Position numbers and translations under genes: made by a program | In this document: positions 7,974 through 17,423 of the stretch, piece by piece | Position numbering within the stretch: the first letter of the stretch is position 1 | Layout of the letters: each line of letters begins with the position of its first letter | NCBI RefSeq assembly: GCF_020723905.1 | Contig: NZ_DYHZ01000002.1 | Span: 62,001-126,000, forward strand | Source of the DNA: Anaerolinea thermophila | GTDB taxonomy: Bacteria > Chloroflexota > Anaerolineae > Anaerolineales > Anaerolineaceae | Length of the DNA stretch: 64,000 bases | Reading direction: 5' to 3' | The notes under the pieces: generated by a model | What the model was told of the DNA's origin: nothing | The model's database searches: none | What the model saw: the letters and a program-made list of their open reading frames with translations, nothing else

Positions 7974-8702
7974 ATGAAAATCACCTTTGTTATCCCCACC
8001 TACAACGAAGCGGAGAACCTGCCTAGGCTGGTCTCCGCATTGTTTTCATTGCCCGTACCCGATTTTCACCTTCTTATCGTGGACGACAACAGCCCCGACG
8101 GCACCGGTCAACTGGCTGACGAACTGGCAAGCCAGTCCGAAGGACGGTTGAGCGTTCTGCATCGCAGCGGCAAACTGGGACTGGGAACAGCCTACATTCA
8201 GGGCTTTCAGCGCGCTCTGGAGGAGGGCGCCGATGCTGTCGGTCAGATGGATGCCGATTTCTCCCATCCCATTGAGAAGATCACTGCGCTGGTGAACGCG
8301 CTGGAAACCTGTGACTGGGTAATTGGCTCGCGCTACGTCCCCGGCGGTCAACTGGATGAGCGCTGGCCCCTGTGGCGCAAATTCCTCTCTTGGTTTGGCA
8401 ATTTCTACGCCCGCACCATTCTGAACCTGAAAGTACAGGACGTCACCGGTGGGTTCAAACTGTGGCGGGCAGAGACGCTGCGCGCCATGCCACTGGAGCG
8501 TATCCGTTCCAACGGCTATGTTTTTCAGGTGGAGATGAATTACGTTGCCAGCCTGCTGGGGTTCAGGTTCAAAGAAATTCCCATTTACTTTGCCGACCGG
8601 CGCTGGGGGAAAAGCAAGATGAATTTCCGCATCCAGATCGAAGCCGCCCTGCGCACCTGGCAGTTGCTGTGGATGTACCGCGACCTGCGCCGCCGGTCTT
8701 AA
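7974..8702 (+). CDS. Polyprenol-phosphate mannosyltransferase-like GT2 glycosyltransferase
   Basis: Family 2 glycosyltransferase of 242 residues, closest in pattern to dolichol/polyprenol-phosphate mannose synthases. Visible are VIPTYNEAENLPRLV at the N-terminus, VDDNSPDGTG, the metal-binding QMDADFSHP, GSRYVPGG, DVTGGFKLWR and DRRWGKSKM. No C-terminal membrane domain is present, so it is the short soluble type. It probably moves a sugar from a nucleotide donor to polyprenyl phosphate. It starts 15 bases after the response regulator and its stop codon overlaps that of the convergent rsmA gene. Confidence 0.82.
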   Translation: MKITFVIPTYNEAENLPRLVSALFSLPVPDFHLLIVDDNSPDGTGQLADELASQSEGRLSVLHRSGKLGLGTAYIQGFQRALEEGADAVGQMDADFSHPIEKITALVNALETCDWVIGSRYVPGGQLDERWPLWRKFLSWFGNFYARTILNLKVQDVTGGFKLWRAETLRAMPLERIRSNGYVFQVEMNYVASLLGFRFKEIPIYFADRRWGKSKMNFRIQIEAALRTWQLLWMYRDLRRRS

Positions 8703-9622
8703 GATTCCTTTTCTGCTCCCCCTTCCAGTTGTTCATACGCTTCCACCAGTGACGCCCATTCCTCAAGCGCCAGGCTTTCGGCGCGTCGGTTCGGGTCAAT
8801 GCCTGCCTGCTGGAGCAGGGCTTCGGTGCGTGCGCCTGTCCATCCCAGCCCGCCGGAGAGGGCGTTGCGCAGGGTTTTACGCTTCTGACTGAACCCGGCG
8901 CGGATGAGGCGGAAGAAAATCTCCAGCCGTCCGGCAGGGATGCGCGGCTGGGGGGATAAATCCACCCGCACCACCGCCGAATCCACTTTGGGGGGAGGGT
9001 AGAAGGCTCCAGCGGGAATGCGCATGGCAATGTGCGGTGTCCCGTACACCTGCACCGAAAGCGCCAGCAGACTCATCTCGCCCGGCACCGCGCAGATGCG
9101 TTGTGCCACCTCGCGCTGAACGGTCAGCACCACCCGTTGCGGGCGGACGGGTGCTTCCAGCAGATGGCGCATCACCGCCGATGTGATGTAATAGGGGATA
9201 TTGGCAACCACAAAGTACCCCGCTGCGGGCATCAGTTGAGCGGGGTTGAACTTCAGAATATCGCCGTGAAGCACCTCGACGTTGCCATACGGGGCAACCA
9301 CCTCTTCGAGCAGGGGGATGAGGGTGTGATCCAGTTCCACCGCTACCACGCGGCGGGCAACCTGCGCCAGTACACGGGTCAAACTACCCAGCCCGGGACC
9401 AATCTCCAGCACCTCTGCCTGCGGGGGCAGTTCCGCCGCCTCAACAATGCGCCGCAGGATGGCGGGGTCGGTGAGAAAATTCTGCCCCAGGCTTTTTCGG
9501 GGCGCCAGCCCGTGAGTGCGTAGCAGCGCCGCCACCGGCAGAGGCGGCAGGTTCAGGGGAGAATCGCCGGAGGGTTGGGAGGCGCCGGCGTCAGGAAATA
9601 CATCGTCACGTTTTGCGACCAT
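8699..9622 (-). CDS. rsmA: 16S rRNA (A1518/A1519) dimethyltransferase RsmA/KsgA
   Basis: Methylates two adjacent adenines near the 3' end of 16S rRNA during 30S assembly. Motifs: KSLGQNFLTD, SAM-binding LEIGPGLGSLTRVLA, and the catalytic NIPYYIT. About 307 residues, slightly long at the N-terminus. The ATG at 9622 has GAGGA nine bases upstream; this makes the gene overlap the 3' end of the YabE-like gene by 70 bases. In Bacillus yabE lies close to ksgA with rnmV between them; here rnmV is absent and the two overlap. Confidence 0.92.
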   Translation of the reverse strand: MVAKRDDVFPDAGASQPSGDSPLNLPPLPVAALLRTHGLAPRKSLGQNFLTDPAILRRIVEAAELPPQAEVLEIGPGLGSLTRVLAQVARRVVAVELDHTLIPLLEEVVAPYGNVEVLHGDILKFNPAQLMPAAGYFVVANIPYYITSAVMRHLLEAPVRPQRVVLTVQREVAQRICAVPGEMSLLALSVQVYGTPHIAMRIPAGAFYPPPKVDSAVVRVDLSPQPRIPAGRLEIFFRLIRAGFSQKRKTLRNALSGGLGWTGARTEALLQQAGIDPNRRAESLALEEWASLVEAYEQLEGGAEKES

Positions 9623-10929
9623 CGCACATAATCCTCTTCACTGTAGCCAAGGTCTACCCAGTAGGTGCCGGGGATGCCCCCGCCCACGTCGCCAATCACC
9701 CCGAAGCCGTAGCCGGGGATGTACACCCGTGCCCCTTTGAAGAGGCGGTACCAGGAGAGCGTCACCGCCACCACCCCTTTTTGCAGGCGCATCCCGCTGG
9801 ATGTGCTCCACGAACAACGTCCCAGCCCCTGCTGACAGGGGGAATAGGAGGTGGCGTACACAGTCACCTTGCGGTAGTACTCGATAGTGCCGTCGGGGGT
9901 TTCGGCGGTTTGCACGCGCACCTGCGTGCCGTAGCCCACCACCTGATTCACCGGTTCGGCGGCAACCCACTCGCCTTCAGAAATTCGCGCCACTTCCACA
10001 TTGTTTTCATAGCGCACGCGCTCACGGATCACCTGAACGCCGTATGTTCCCGGCTGAATGACGCGCCGCTCGTCCAGCGGAAGGCTGGAATCGGGTTGAA
10101 GGGTGGAGGAGTACGGCAGGTTTTTCTGCTGGAGGACGATTTCTTCGCGCACCCGTACCACGCGGATGCGCCCGTCGGCGGGGATCGGCTCGTGCTCATC
10201 CGGCTCAGCGCGATCCAGCCCCTGTAGAGAGATACCTGCTTCTGCCAGTGCTGTTCCCACAGTGGGCGCCGCGCTGAAGGCAGGAATTTCCCTGCCGTCC
10301 ACCTCAATCAGGATAGGACGGGCGCGCCGCAGGGATACCTGCGCGCCGGTGGAAAGCGGCGTATCGGGGTCAGACGAGAGCATATCGCCCGGTAAAAGCG
10401 GCACCCCGGCGCGCCATAACGCCTGCCGCAGGGTATGGGCAGCGGCAAACAGGGTGCTCTGCCTGTCCTCTTCGGTCAGGTGCACCGCGCGGGCGCGCTG
10501 AATTTGCAGATAAATGGGGGTGTTCCCCTCAAGGGGTTGGACGGGATTCACCGGCACGCCATTGTGCAGAATCACATCGCCGGGGAAGAGCAGGAAGCCC
10601 GCCTGCGCCGCCAGCGCCGCCGGAGCGCGCGCCACACTGTAGAAATTGAAGGGCTGTCCATCCACAAGCAGATGCACGGGCACCGCGCGGTGTACTTCGA
10701 TGGCGCCGTTTGCCGGAATCGACGCGGTTAACGGCGGAATCACCAGGTCTTCGGAAAAAATTTCCACCCCTGCCTGATCCAGCGCCGCGCCAACCGTCAG
10801 CGCCAGGGGATGGGCAGTGATGCTCTGCCCATCCACGGTAATGGACACCGGCTGGGCAAAGAAGACACCCATCAAGGCGATCCCCAGGAATACCAGCAGG
10901 GGAGGAAGCCAGCGGAACGGGTTGCGCAT
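9553..10929 (-). CDS. YabE-like cell-wall protein: DUF348 repeats, G5, 3D domain
   Basis: Secreted or membrane-anchored protein of 458 residues. An N-terminal hydrophobic segment (PLLVFLGIALMGVFFAQP) is followed by three DUF348-type repeats (for example VDGQSITAHPLALTVGAALDQAG), a G5 domain (IQPGTYGVQVIRERVRYENNVEV) and a C-terminal 3D domain with YATSYSPC, GVVAVTLSWYRLFKGARVYIPGYG and GDVGGGIPG, which contains the conserved Asp residues. This is the layout of YabE/resuscitation-factor-like peptidoglycan enzymes. The 3D domain may be a lytic transglycosylase. It lies 11 bases after the DUF362 gene and overlaps rsmA. Confidence 0.85.
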   Translation of the reverse strand: MRNPFRWLPPLLVFLGIALMGVFFAQPVSITVDGQSITAHPLALTVGAALDQAGVEIFSEDLVIPPLTASIPANGAIEVHRAVPVHLLVDGQPFNFYSVARAPAALAAQAGFLLFPGDVILHNGVPVNPVQPLEGNTPIYLQIQRARAVHLTEEDRQSTLFAAAHTLRQALWRAGVPLLPGDMLSSDPDTPLSTGAQVSLRRARPILIEVDGREIPAFSAAPTVGTALAEAGISLQGLDRAEPDEHEPIPADGRIRVVRVREEIVLQQKNLPYSSTLQPDSSLPLDERRVIQPGTYGVQVIRERVRYENNVEVARISEGEWVAAEPVNQVVGYGTQVRVQTAETPDGTIEYYRKVTVYATSYSPCQQGLGRCSWSTSSGMRLQKGVVAVTLSWYRLFKGARVYIPGYGFGVIGDVGGGIPGTYWVDLGYSEEDYVRWSQNVTMYFLTPAPPNPPAILP

Positions 10930-10940
10930 GGGTTAACAGG

Positions 10941-12029
10941 TTATCCCGGATACTGCTCGAACAACTGCCCCCAGGGACTTTCGCGCTTCCAGCGTTCTAC
11001 CACCGGTTTGCCGTAGAGGGGATACCAGAAGTGGTCGTGGTAATACTCGCTGGCAAAGATGAAGATGTTCACCAGCGGGGTATGGAAGAACAGTTTCTGG
11101 AACACCTTCAGCGGCGAGTGCCACAGTAACCGTCCCGTGCCGGTGCCGAGATTGACGCCAACCTTGAAGTTCCAGCGCTCTTCTGCCACTTCGGGCATAC
11201 CCACAATTTCAATGTCGCGCGGGTTGCCCTGGCCCAGACCGCGTTCGGTGGCGTGGGCAATGTAATCAATTTTCATCGGGTCAAAGCCCATCATCTGCGC
11301 GGCAACGGCGTCAATGGCAACCTGATCCGCCGAGGCGAGGATGACATCTTTCTGATGGGGAATGAGCGTGCGCGGACCGGGTCCACTGCCGGCGGTGGTG
11401 CCATCCATGGTGGCGAAGATGCCGGTGTGAATCTCTCGCTGGATTGCCAGCAAATCCACCAGCGTGTCATGAATCCAGGTGTGGGTGTAGTGGCGATTGA
11501 CGTTGAGCAGTCCGCCGAAGGCGTTCTTCATTGCGCCGGTGGTCACCGTGTAACTGTGTGTCTTCACCGTGGGCAGGTGGACAATGTTCTTGCCGATGAA
11601 GAAATCGGGGATGTAAATGCCGTGGGGAAAAATTTTATCCAGCACCGCCATGCGGGCTTTGGGCTTGATCTCCACCCAGCGCATGTCCTCATCGCGGAAG
11701 TTGTATTTTTTGGGAATGCCGTACTTTTCCAGCACCGGGCCAAACTTATTGTAGCGGTCACCCAGGTCAGCAATGGTGACCACGGTTTTGTTGTGCACGT
11801 CTACCAGGTCGTGAAAACCGGCATCGTGGAGGGCGAGGATGGTGCCTTCCAGTTGCCACGGCGTGGTGTTGGAACCGGGGTACATCAGGTGCCAGGAGAT
11901 GTTGTCTTTCAGAATTGTGGTTGCCCCCGGGTCGAGGGCTTCGCGCAACCCCGCCAGCGCGCACAACCGGCGGTAATCGTCCAGCACGGTCTCCGGACGG
12001 GTGCGTAAAACGGCAACTTTTGATTTCAT
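10941..12029 (-). CDS. DUF362-domain protein
   Basis: Protein of about 362 residues of the DUF362 family (conserved phrases LKDNISWH, IVHLPTVKTHSYTVTTGAMKNAFGGLL, DQVAIDAVAAQMMGFDP). No ferredoxin-type Cys motif is present, unlike many members. The track ORF starts at 12149 inside the tRNA gene; the ATG at 12029 with AAGGAG nine bases upstream is the better start. It heads a minus-strand group with the YabE-like gene and rsmA. Biochemical role is not known. Confidence 0.75.
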   Translation of the reverse strand: MKSKVAVLRTRPETVLDDYRRLCALAGLREALDPGATTILKDNISWHLMYPGSNTTPWQLEGTILALHDAGFHDLVDVHNKTVVTIADLGDRYNKFGPVLEKYGIPKKYNFRDEDMRWVEIKPKARMAVLDKIFPHGIYIPDFFIGKNIVHLPTVKTHSYTVTTGAMKNAFGGLLNVNRHYTHTWIHDTLVDLLAIQREIHTGIFATMDGTTAGSGPGPRTLIPHQKDVILASADQVAIDAVAAQMMGFDPMKIDYIAHATERGLGQGNPRDIEIVGMPEVAEERWNFKVGVNLGTGTGRLLWHSPLKVFQKLFFHTPLVNIFIFASEYYHDHFWYPLYGKPVVERWKRESPWGQLFEQYPG

Positions 12030-12071
12030 GCCATACCACTCCTTTTGCTTTCCACCGCTTATTACGCTTAT

Positions 12072-12105
12072 TATAAAAGAAAACAGCCCGCGGAATGGGG
12101 CTGTC
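12072..12105 (-). terminator. Intrinsic terminator after tRNA-Phe
   Basis: On the minus strand ACAGCCC and GGGCTGT form a seven-base-pair stem with an eight-base loop, followed by TTTCTTTTAT. It lies directly downstream of the tRNA and upstream of the DUF362 gene. Confidence 0.7.
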
Positions 12106-12119
12106 AGGATTCTGCAAGG

Positions 12120-12192
12120 TGCCGAGGGACAGGATCGAACTGTCGACACCGCAATTTTCAGTCGCGTGCTCTACCAACTGAGCTACCTCGGC
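12120..12192 (-). tRNA. tRNA-Phe (anticodon GAA)
   Basis: Cloverleaf is complete on the minus strand: acceptor GCCGAGG/CCTCGGC, D arm GCTC-AGTTGGTA-GAGC, anticodon arm CGCGA-CTGAAAA-TTGCG with anticodon GAA, and T arm GACAG-TTCGATC-CTGTC. The discriminator base is A and the terminal CCA is not encoded (ACCTTG follows the acceptor stem). A terminator follows. Confidence 0.95.
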
Positions 12193-12381
12193 TTGCCAAC
12201 CGGCGAGGTTGATTTTAACCGCATGGCGGGCGCATGTCAAGCCTTGAAGTGAAGTTCCAACCCGGGTGAGGACATCGGTGGGAAAGAACCTCGTCCTCCA
12301 AATGCTGTTTTCCCAAACTTGAATTCCTTTTCCGCCTGTGCCCCCAGCCCATCCCTGAATTTCAGAAGTTCCCTCTTGCAT

Positions 12382-12409
12382 TTCCGAAACGGTAATGCTA
12401 TAGTTACCG
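12382..12409. promoter_or_regulatory. Putative operator region upstream of the AsnC gene
   Basis: TTCCGAAACGGTAA (12382-12395) is almost identical to TTCCGAAACGGAAA at 13368-13381, before the carbamoyltransferase gene. It overlaps the inverted repeat CGGTAA-N8-TTACCG (12390-12409). The remaining part of the 12193-12446 intergenic stretch shows nothing else clear. Autoregulation by the AsnC protein is inferred. Confidence 0.5.
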
Positions 12410-12446
12410 CTATATTCAGATCTCCGGTAGAGGTGAGATCAATTCC

Positions 12447-12926
12447 ATGCAACGCTATTCTTTTGATACGGTTGACTATCAAATCCTGCAAGAATTGAAA
12501 GCAGATGCCCGTAAATCAGCCGCTGAAATTGCGCGTAAACTGGGCTTGAACGAACGCACGGTGCGGAATCGGATTGACCGTATAGTCGAGGCGGGAGCGG
12601 CTCGATTGACCTGCATCGTTGATCCGGCGTATTTTGGGTATGTCATCACCGCAGATATTTTTCTGGAAGTTGATTATGAGCAAGAACAGGCGGTGATTAA
12701 TGCCCTGCTGGCGATACCCGCGGTCTCTTATCTGGCATTTGGCCAGGGGACACAGGATCTTTCCATTGAGGTGCGCTTTAAGAATAACGAACAACTGCGC
12801 GAGTTCTTGCGCAGTGTGCTGCCCGCTATCCCCGGTGTGCATGTAAAGGGCTACGCCCTGGTGCCGCGTATTCTGCGCAACATTGACGAATGGATGCCTC
12901 CTGCCGAAGAGTTTATCGAAGAATGA
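12447..12926 (+). CDS. Lrp/AsnC-family transcriptional regulator
   Basis: DNA-binding regulator of 159 residues. Residues about 5-60 form the AsnC-type helix-turn-helix (ILQELKADARKSAAEIARKLGLNERTVRNRID) and the rest is the ligand-binding RAM-like domain (VSYLAFGQGTQDLSIEVRF). Lrp-type proteins respond to amino acids or related compounds. It lies upstream of and in line with the agmatine genes and shares a promoter motif with them, so agmatine, putrescine or arginine may be the effector. That is inference. Confidence 0.85.
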   Translation: MQRYSFDTVDYQILQELKADARKSAAEIARKLGLNERTVRNRIDRIVEAGAARLTCIVDPAYFGYVITADIFLEVDYEQEQAVINALLAIPAVSYLAFGQGTQDLSIEVRFKNNEQLREFLRSVLPAIPGVHVKGYALVPRILRNIDEWMPPAEEFIEE

Positions 12927-13402
12927 TTGCCTCAGGAAATGCGCCCTGAAGGGGGACTTAAGGGTTAGGCGGAGCGTCGTTCAGATCGAGCCGGACGTGT
13001 CGTTGTTCCATCCTGCGTGATTTCACCACCGTATAAAAATAAGAGAGAGACTTAAGCCTCTTCCCGTCCATGAACCACTGCTCAAAAAAGCGTGGGAAAA
13101 GGATGGGGTCGGGTTGATGTTGTTGCCCATATTCCATTTGCCAGGGTCTGGCGGATCCCATCCCGGTTTCCAGTTTCGATCATTGACCTTTGCGCACAGC
13201 CTTTTTATTCAGGCAGGGTTATTGCCGGTGCGCAATGAACCGGATTTTCCCCGTACCGATAATGCTATTTGTCATCTTGGAGCCGGAAATTGATCATATT
13301 TATTCCGATACCGGTTGAATTTAATGGTTAATTGGAATATATTAATATCGTAATCGGAATTTTTAAATTCCGAAACGGAAAAAATATATAGGAGAGGATC
13401 AT
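12927..13402. promoter_or_regulatory. Intergenic control region of the agmatine operon
   Basis: No gene supported. The last 130 bases are AT-rich and dense in repeats: AATGCTAT (13261-13268, also found upstream of the AsnC gene), ATTCCGATACCGG (13302-13314), the palindrome CGGAATTT-TT-AAATTCCG (13355-13372) and, overlapping it, TTCCG-AAA-CGGAA (13368-13380). GGAGAGG precedes the carbamoyltransferase ATG. The spacing suggests several bound regulator dimers, as usual for Lrp-family proteins. The 67-codon minus ORF at 12958-13161 has no recognisable family. Confidence 0.55.
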
Positions 13403-14422
13403 ATGACCGTACGACACTTCATTGACACGCAAGACTTTACCAAAGAGGAATTGCTCGATTTAATTGCGCTGACTCGTTTGATTAAAGAGGCTGACAAACA
13501 GGGATGCACTCCGGAATTGCTCAAAGGCGCCAGTCTGGGGATGATTTTTGAAGAGCCCTCCACCCGCACCCGGGTATCATTCGAGGTGGCAATGACAGAA
13601 CTGGGTGGACATGCTCTTTACCTCAAGCCGGGCGAAATCCATCTGGGGGTGCGTGAGTCGCTCAAAGATACAGCCCAGGTGCTTTCGCGCATGGTGGACG
13701 TCATTATGGCGCGCACGCTGAAACATGAGACCATCACAGGGCTGGCTGCGGGAGCAACCGTGCCGGTCATCAATGGCTTGACCGACTATAACCATCCCAC
13801 GCAGGTGGTGTGCGATGTATTGACGATGATGGAGCACATGCCGGAGGGAAAGCGCCTGGAAGATCTGCGGGTGACCTTTATTGGCGATTCTACCAATGTG
13901 CTTTCCTCCCTGATGCTGATCTGCACACGGTTAGGGATGCATTTCACCCACGCGGCTCCCAAGCGTTATCAACCCCCCGAGGCATGGGTTAAGATGGCGT
14001 TAGAAAATTGCCGGGTGTCGGGCGGTACGTTGCATATTACCGAAGATCCCATCGAAGCGGTTAAGGAGGCTGATTTTATTTATACTGACCTGTGGTGGTG
14101 GGTTGGTCAGGAAGCCGAGATTCCCGAACGAAGCAAGGCGTTCATGCCGCGCTATCAGGTCAATATGGAATTGCTCAAATATGCCCCGGCGCACTGCAAA
14201 TTCATGCACTGCCTGCCTGCCTCGCGCGGAGTAGAGGTCACGGATGAGGTGATGGACTCAGATCGCTCGATTATTTATGATCAGGCGGAGAACCGATTGC
14301 ACACCGAAAAGGGAATTCTGGTCTGGCTGGTGTATCCCCGGTTAAAGCGTCCTGGTGCGGAACTGCAGGCTTATCATGCCGGTCGGATTCAGGCGTTTCT
14401 GGCGGAGCGGATGGGTTTTTAA
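13403..14422 (+). CDS. Carbamoyltransferase, probably putrescine carbamoyltransferase
   Basis: Aspartate/ornithine carbamoyltransferase-fold enzyme of 339 residues. Carbamoyl-phosphate site EEPSTRTRVSFE near residue 55, MARTLKH, NGLTDYNHPTQ and HCLPASRGVEVTDEV are all present. Ornithine enzymes share most of these, but neighbouring permease and agmatine deiminase genes and the absence of arginine-biosynthesis genes point to putrescine carbamoyltransferase: N-carbamoylputrescine plus phosphate to putrescine plus carbamoyl phosphate. The C-terminal helix AYHAGRIQAFLAERMGF fits that family. No carbamate kinase gene is in the window, so the kinase that would yield ATP must be elsewhere. Confidence 0.72.
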   Translation: MTVRHFIDTQDFTKEELLDLIALTRLIKEADKQGCTPELLKGASLGMIFEEPSTRTRVSFEVAMTELGGHALYLKPGEIHLGVRESLKDTAQVLSRMVDVIMARTLKHETITGLAAGATVPVINGLTDYNHPTQVVCDVLTMMEHMPEGKRLEDLRVTFIGDSTNVLSSLMLICTRLGMHFTHAAPKRYQPPEAWVKMALENCRVSGGTLHITEDPIEAVKEADFIYTDLWWWVGQEAEIPERSKAFMPRYQVNMELLKYAPAHCKFMHCLPASRGVEVTDEVMDSDRSIIYDQAENRLHTEKGILVWLVYPRLKRPGAELQAYHAGRIQAFLAERMGF

Positions 14423-14473
14423 TACCCATCCCTCCTTTTCTTTTTGGGGAATCGATTTTGGGAGAGGTATGCC

Positions 14474-15895
14474 ATGACAAGAGAGGATGAGATCAAAAAG
14501 TCTGGGGGTTTTAAGAAGACTTTACGTCGTTTTGATATGATTTTGTTTACGGTTGCAGCGATTCTGGTGGTGGATACTCTTGCCCCCGCTGCTGCCATTG
14601 GACCTTCAGCGGTGTCGTGGTGGATCATCACGCTGATTTTCTTCTTCATTCCTTACGGGCTCATCACGGCAGAATTGGGTTCCACTTACCCTGAACAGGG
14701 GGGGATTTTTGCCTGGGTTCGTCGTGCTTTTGGCGAGACCTGGGCGGCGCGAGTCACCTGGCTTTACTGGGTGAATGTGGCTTTATGGATGCCCTCTGTC
14801 TATATTCTGTTTGCCGGGATGTTCTCGCAACTGTTTTTCCCGGATATGGCCCTGTGGGGGCAGATTGGCATCGGGATCCTGATGACCTGGATTACCGTGT
14901 GGATTGGGATCATTGCTCTGGATGTGGGTAAATGGGTGCCCAACATTGGGGCAATCCTCAAAATCACCATCATCCTGGTCATTGGACTTGGCGCATTTCA
15001 CTATGCCTCGAAGCATGGAGTTGCCAACGACCTTTCGCTCCGCGCCTTGCTGCCCACCTGGGATGCAGGTCTGGCTTTTTTGCCCGTGATTGTCTTCAAT
15101 TTCATGGGCTTTGAGTTGATGTCTGGAGCAGGTGAGGAGATGGAAAACCCGCAGCAGGATGTGCCCGTAGCAATCATTACTGCGGGGATGCTCATTGCGG
15201 TTTTCTACCTGCTGGGTACCCTCGGCATGTTAATGGCGTTACCACTGGATCAGTTGGGTCTGATCTCCGGCATCATTGACACGCTGCGGATCTTGCTGGG
15301 TGAGAGCGCCATTGGGAACGGGCTGGTTACGTTGCTGGGAATTGGCGCGCTGTACACCTTCCTGACCAATATGGTGGTGTGGACTATGGGAGCGAATCGC
15401 AGTGCGGCTGAGGCGGCAAATGAAGGCGTGCTCCCTGCTGTGTTTGGACGCCTTCACCCGGTCAATAAGACCCCGCTCGGGGCTTACCTGATTACCGGCG
15501 TGATCTCGACCGCGGTGATCATTCTCTACGGTTTCTTTGCCGCCACGGCTGAGGATCTCTTCTGGAGCCTGTTTGCTTTCAGTTCCATCGTTTTCCTGCT
15601 CCCTTATCTCATCATGTTCCCATCCTTCTTAAAACTGCGGCTGACGGATACCACCAGCCCGCGTCCTTATCAGGTGCCTGGTGGAATATCAGTTGCATGG
15701 ATTCTTACGGCACTGTGTGAGGTGTTCATTGCCCAGGCCATTCTTTTCTTCGTGTGGGTGCCGGGGCAACCCATTGACTGGCAATTTGCCATCCCCGTCG
15801 TTGCAGGGGTGATTGTAACCCTGATTGTGGGTGAGGTACTGGTTGCACGACGGCGTCGGAGTCTACAGGCTGAGCGGGCAAGCGAGACAATCTGA
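14474..15895 (+). CDS. APC-superfamily amino acid/polyamine permease
   Basis: Membrane transporter of about 473 residues with twelve or so hydrophobic segments. N-terminal [21 protein letters not shown] and [20 protein letters not shown] fit the APC family, glutamate/GABA or agmatine/putrescine antiporter branch. The ATG at 14474 has GGAGAGG upstream; the track start at 14444 adds ten unlikely residues. Between a putrescine-type carbamoyltransferase and agmatine deiminase it is most likely an agmatine importer or agmatine/putrescine exchanger. Substrate is inferred from context only. Confidence 0.8.
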   Translation: MTREDEIKKSGGFKKTLRRFDMILFTVAAILVVDTLAPAAAIGPSAVSWWIITLIFFFIPYGLITAELGSTYPEQGGIFAWVRRAFGETWAARVTWLYWVNVALWMPSVYILFAGMFSQLFFPDMALWGQIGIGILMTWITVWIGIIALDVGKWVPNIGAILKITIILVIGLGAFHYASKHGVANDLSLRALLPTWDAGLAFLPVIVFNFMGFELMSGAGEEMENPQQDVPVAIITAGMLIAVFYLLGTLGMLMALPLDQLGLISGIIDTLRILLGESAIGNGLVTLLGIGALYTFLTNMVVWTMGANRSAAEAANEGVLPAVFGRLHPVNKTPLGAYLITGVISTAVIILYGFFAATAEDLFWSLFAFSSIVFLLPYLIMFPSFLKLRLTDTTSPRPYQVPGGISVAWILTALCEVFIAQAILFFVWVPGQPIDWQFAIPVVAGVIVTLIVGEVLVARRRRSLQAERASETI

Positions 15896-15921
15896 ATCAT
15901 TTTTTGATGGGAGGATTTGTT

Positions 15922-17019
15922 ATGTCACGGCGGTTAGATTCGACACCCCGACAGGACGGTTTTCGGATGCCGGGAGAGTTTGAACCCCATGCGGGTTGCT
16001 GGATGTTGTGGCCAGAACGACCTGACAACTGGCGGTTAGGGGCAAAGCCGGCACAGCGCGCCTTTGCAGAGGTTGCCAGTGCCATTGCTCAGTTTGAGCC
16101 GGTCACCATGGGGGTTTCGGCGGCACAGTTTCTCAATGCGCGCTCATTGCTGCCCCCGCACGTGCGGGTGGTTGAGATGTCTTATAACGACTCATGGATG
16201 CGCGACTGTGGCCCGACCTTTGTGACCAGCGGGCGCGAGATTCGCGCTGTGGACTGGGAGTTCAATGCCTGGGGAGGTTTAAAAGGAGGCCTGTACTTCC
16301 CCTGGGATCAGGATGACCTGGTAGCCAGCAAGGTTGCTGAGATTGAGCGGGTGGATGTTTACAGAGCCCCACTGGTGTTAGAGGGCGGCTCAATCCATGT
16401 GGATGGTGAAGGGACGCTGATCACCACAGAGGAATGTCTCCTTAACCCCAATCGCAATCCTGAGTTAACCCGTGAAGAGATTGAGGGTTATCTGAAAGAA
16501 TATCTCAACATTGAGACGATTATCTGGTTGCCCCGGGGCGTTTACAACGATGAAACCAGCGGGCATGTAGATAACCTGTGCTGTTTCATTCGCCCCGGTG
16601 TCGTAGCCTTAACCTGGACGGACGATAAAAGGGATCCCCAGTATGAAATTTCAGCAGAGGCTTTTGAAGTCCTCTCTCAGGCGAAGGACGCGCGGGGACG
16701 ACGCCTGCAGGTGTACAAGATTCATCAACCCAATCCTGTTACCATCACCAGGGAAGAGAGCGAATGGGTAGATGCTATTGAGGGAACCCTGCCCCGGCGC
16801 GAGGGTGACCGGCTTGCGGCATCCTACATCAACTTCTATATGGCGAATGGGGGAGCCGTGGTACCTGTATTCAACGATCCCCATGACAGAGAGGCTCTGG
16901 CTGCGCTTCAGGAATTGATGCCGGAACGGAAAGTCGTTGGCGTTTATGCGCGTGAGATTTTGCTGGGCGGAGGAAACATCCACTGCATAACCCAGCAGCA
17001 ACCCCGCCCGCTGAGTTAG
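15922..17019 (+). CDS. aguA: Agmatine deiminase
   Basis: Converts agmatine to N-carbamoylputrescine and ammonia. About 365 residues, normal for the family. Seen are [48 protein letters not shown] and the C-terminal [11 protein letters not shown] with the nucleophilic Cys. The ATG at 15922 with GGGAGG seven bases upstream is preferred over the TTG at 15904. It is the last gene of the agmatine operon and is followed by a strong terminator. Confidence 0.9.
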   Translation: MSRRLDSTPRQDGFRMPGEFEPHAGCWMLWPERPDNWRLGAKPAQRAFAEVASAIAQFEPVTMGVSAAQFLNARSLLPPHVRVVEMSYNDSWMRDCGPTFVTSGREIRAVDWEFNAWGGLKGGLYFPWDQDDLVASKVAEIERVDVYRAPLVLEGGSIHVDGEGTLITTEECLLNPNRNPELTREEIEGYLKEYLNIETIIWLPRGVYNDETSGHVDNLCCFIRPGVVALTWTDDKRDPQYEISAEAFEVLSQAKDARGRRLQVYKIHQPNPVTITREESEWVDAIEGTLPRREGDRLAASYINFYMANGGAVVPVFNDPHDREALAALQELMPERKVVGVYAREILLGGGNIHCITQQQPRPLS

Positions 17020-17038
17020 TCTGTATTTTGACCGTCAA

Positions 17039-17079
17039 ACCCCGGGATACACCCTCATGTGTCCCGGGGATTTTTTTTG
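17039..17079 (+). terminator. Strong intrinsic terminator of the agmatine operon
   Basis: CCCCGGGATACA (17040-17051) pairs with TGTGTCCCGGGG (17058-17069) over a six-base loop, followed by eight T. It ends the agmatine operon. Confidence 0.88.
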
Positions 17080-17342
17080 ACAGGGGGAATAAGGGTTGAA
17101 GGGTATGTTGAGAGTTAATCTGAGAGGTGGAGGGGCAGACCAAGATATGGCTCTGGCATTTTATGACCAGAACGTTTTGGCTTTATCTACCAGCGTTTTA
17201 AGGCGCATCTCGCCAGTATCTTGAGTGCAGGACGTTCCATAGCCCGGGCAGACGATTTACAGCGTCAGTTTTTATTATATGACGCCTCTGTTAAGAAAAA
17301 TATCAAAAATTCACTTATTGTTTTAATAATTTTAAATACATA

Positions 17343-17370
17343 TTGACAAAATTTAAATATTCCTTATAAT
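17343..17370 (+). promoter_or_regulatory. Consensus promoter of the ABC-2 exporter operon
   Basis: TTGACA (17343-17348) and TATAAT (17365-17370) are both perfect consensus, 16 bases apart, about 55 bases before the ATPase start. The preceding stretch from 17080 to 17342 shows no gene and no repeat I can identify. Confidence 0.75.
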
Positions 17371-17423
17371 AAGTTTTGTATTTCAAAAGAATGACTGTGA
17401 TTTTTAAAACCGGAGATGAATCC

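Noticed and set aside
12958-13161. 67-codon minus-strand ORF in the agmatine control region
   Set aside because: No family, no ribosome binding site that I can see, and it lies within an intergenic region with regulatory repeats.
13403-14422. Ornithine carbamoyltransferase of arginine biosynthesis
   Set aside because: Neighbours are a permease and agmatine deiminase, with no arginine genes, so the putrescine-type function is preferred; motifs alone do not exclude it.
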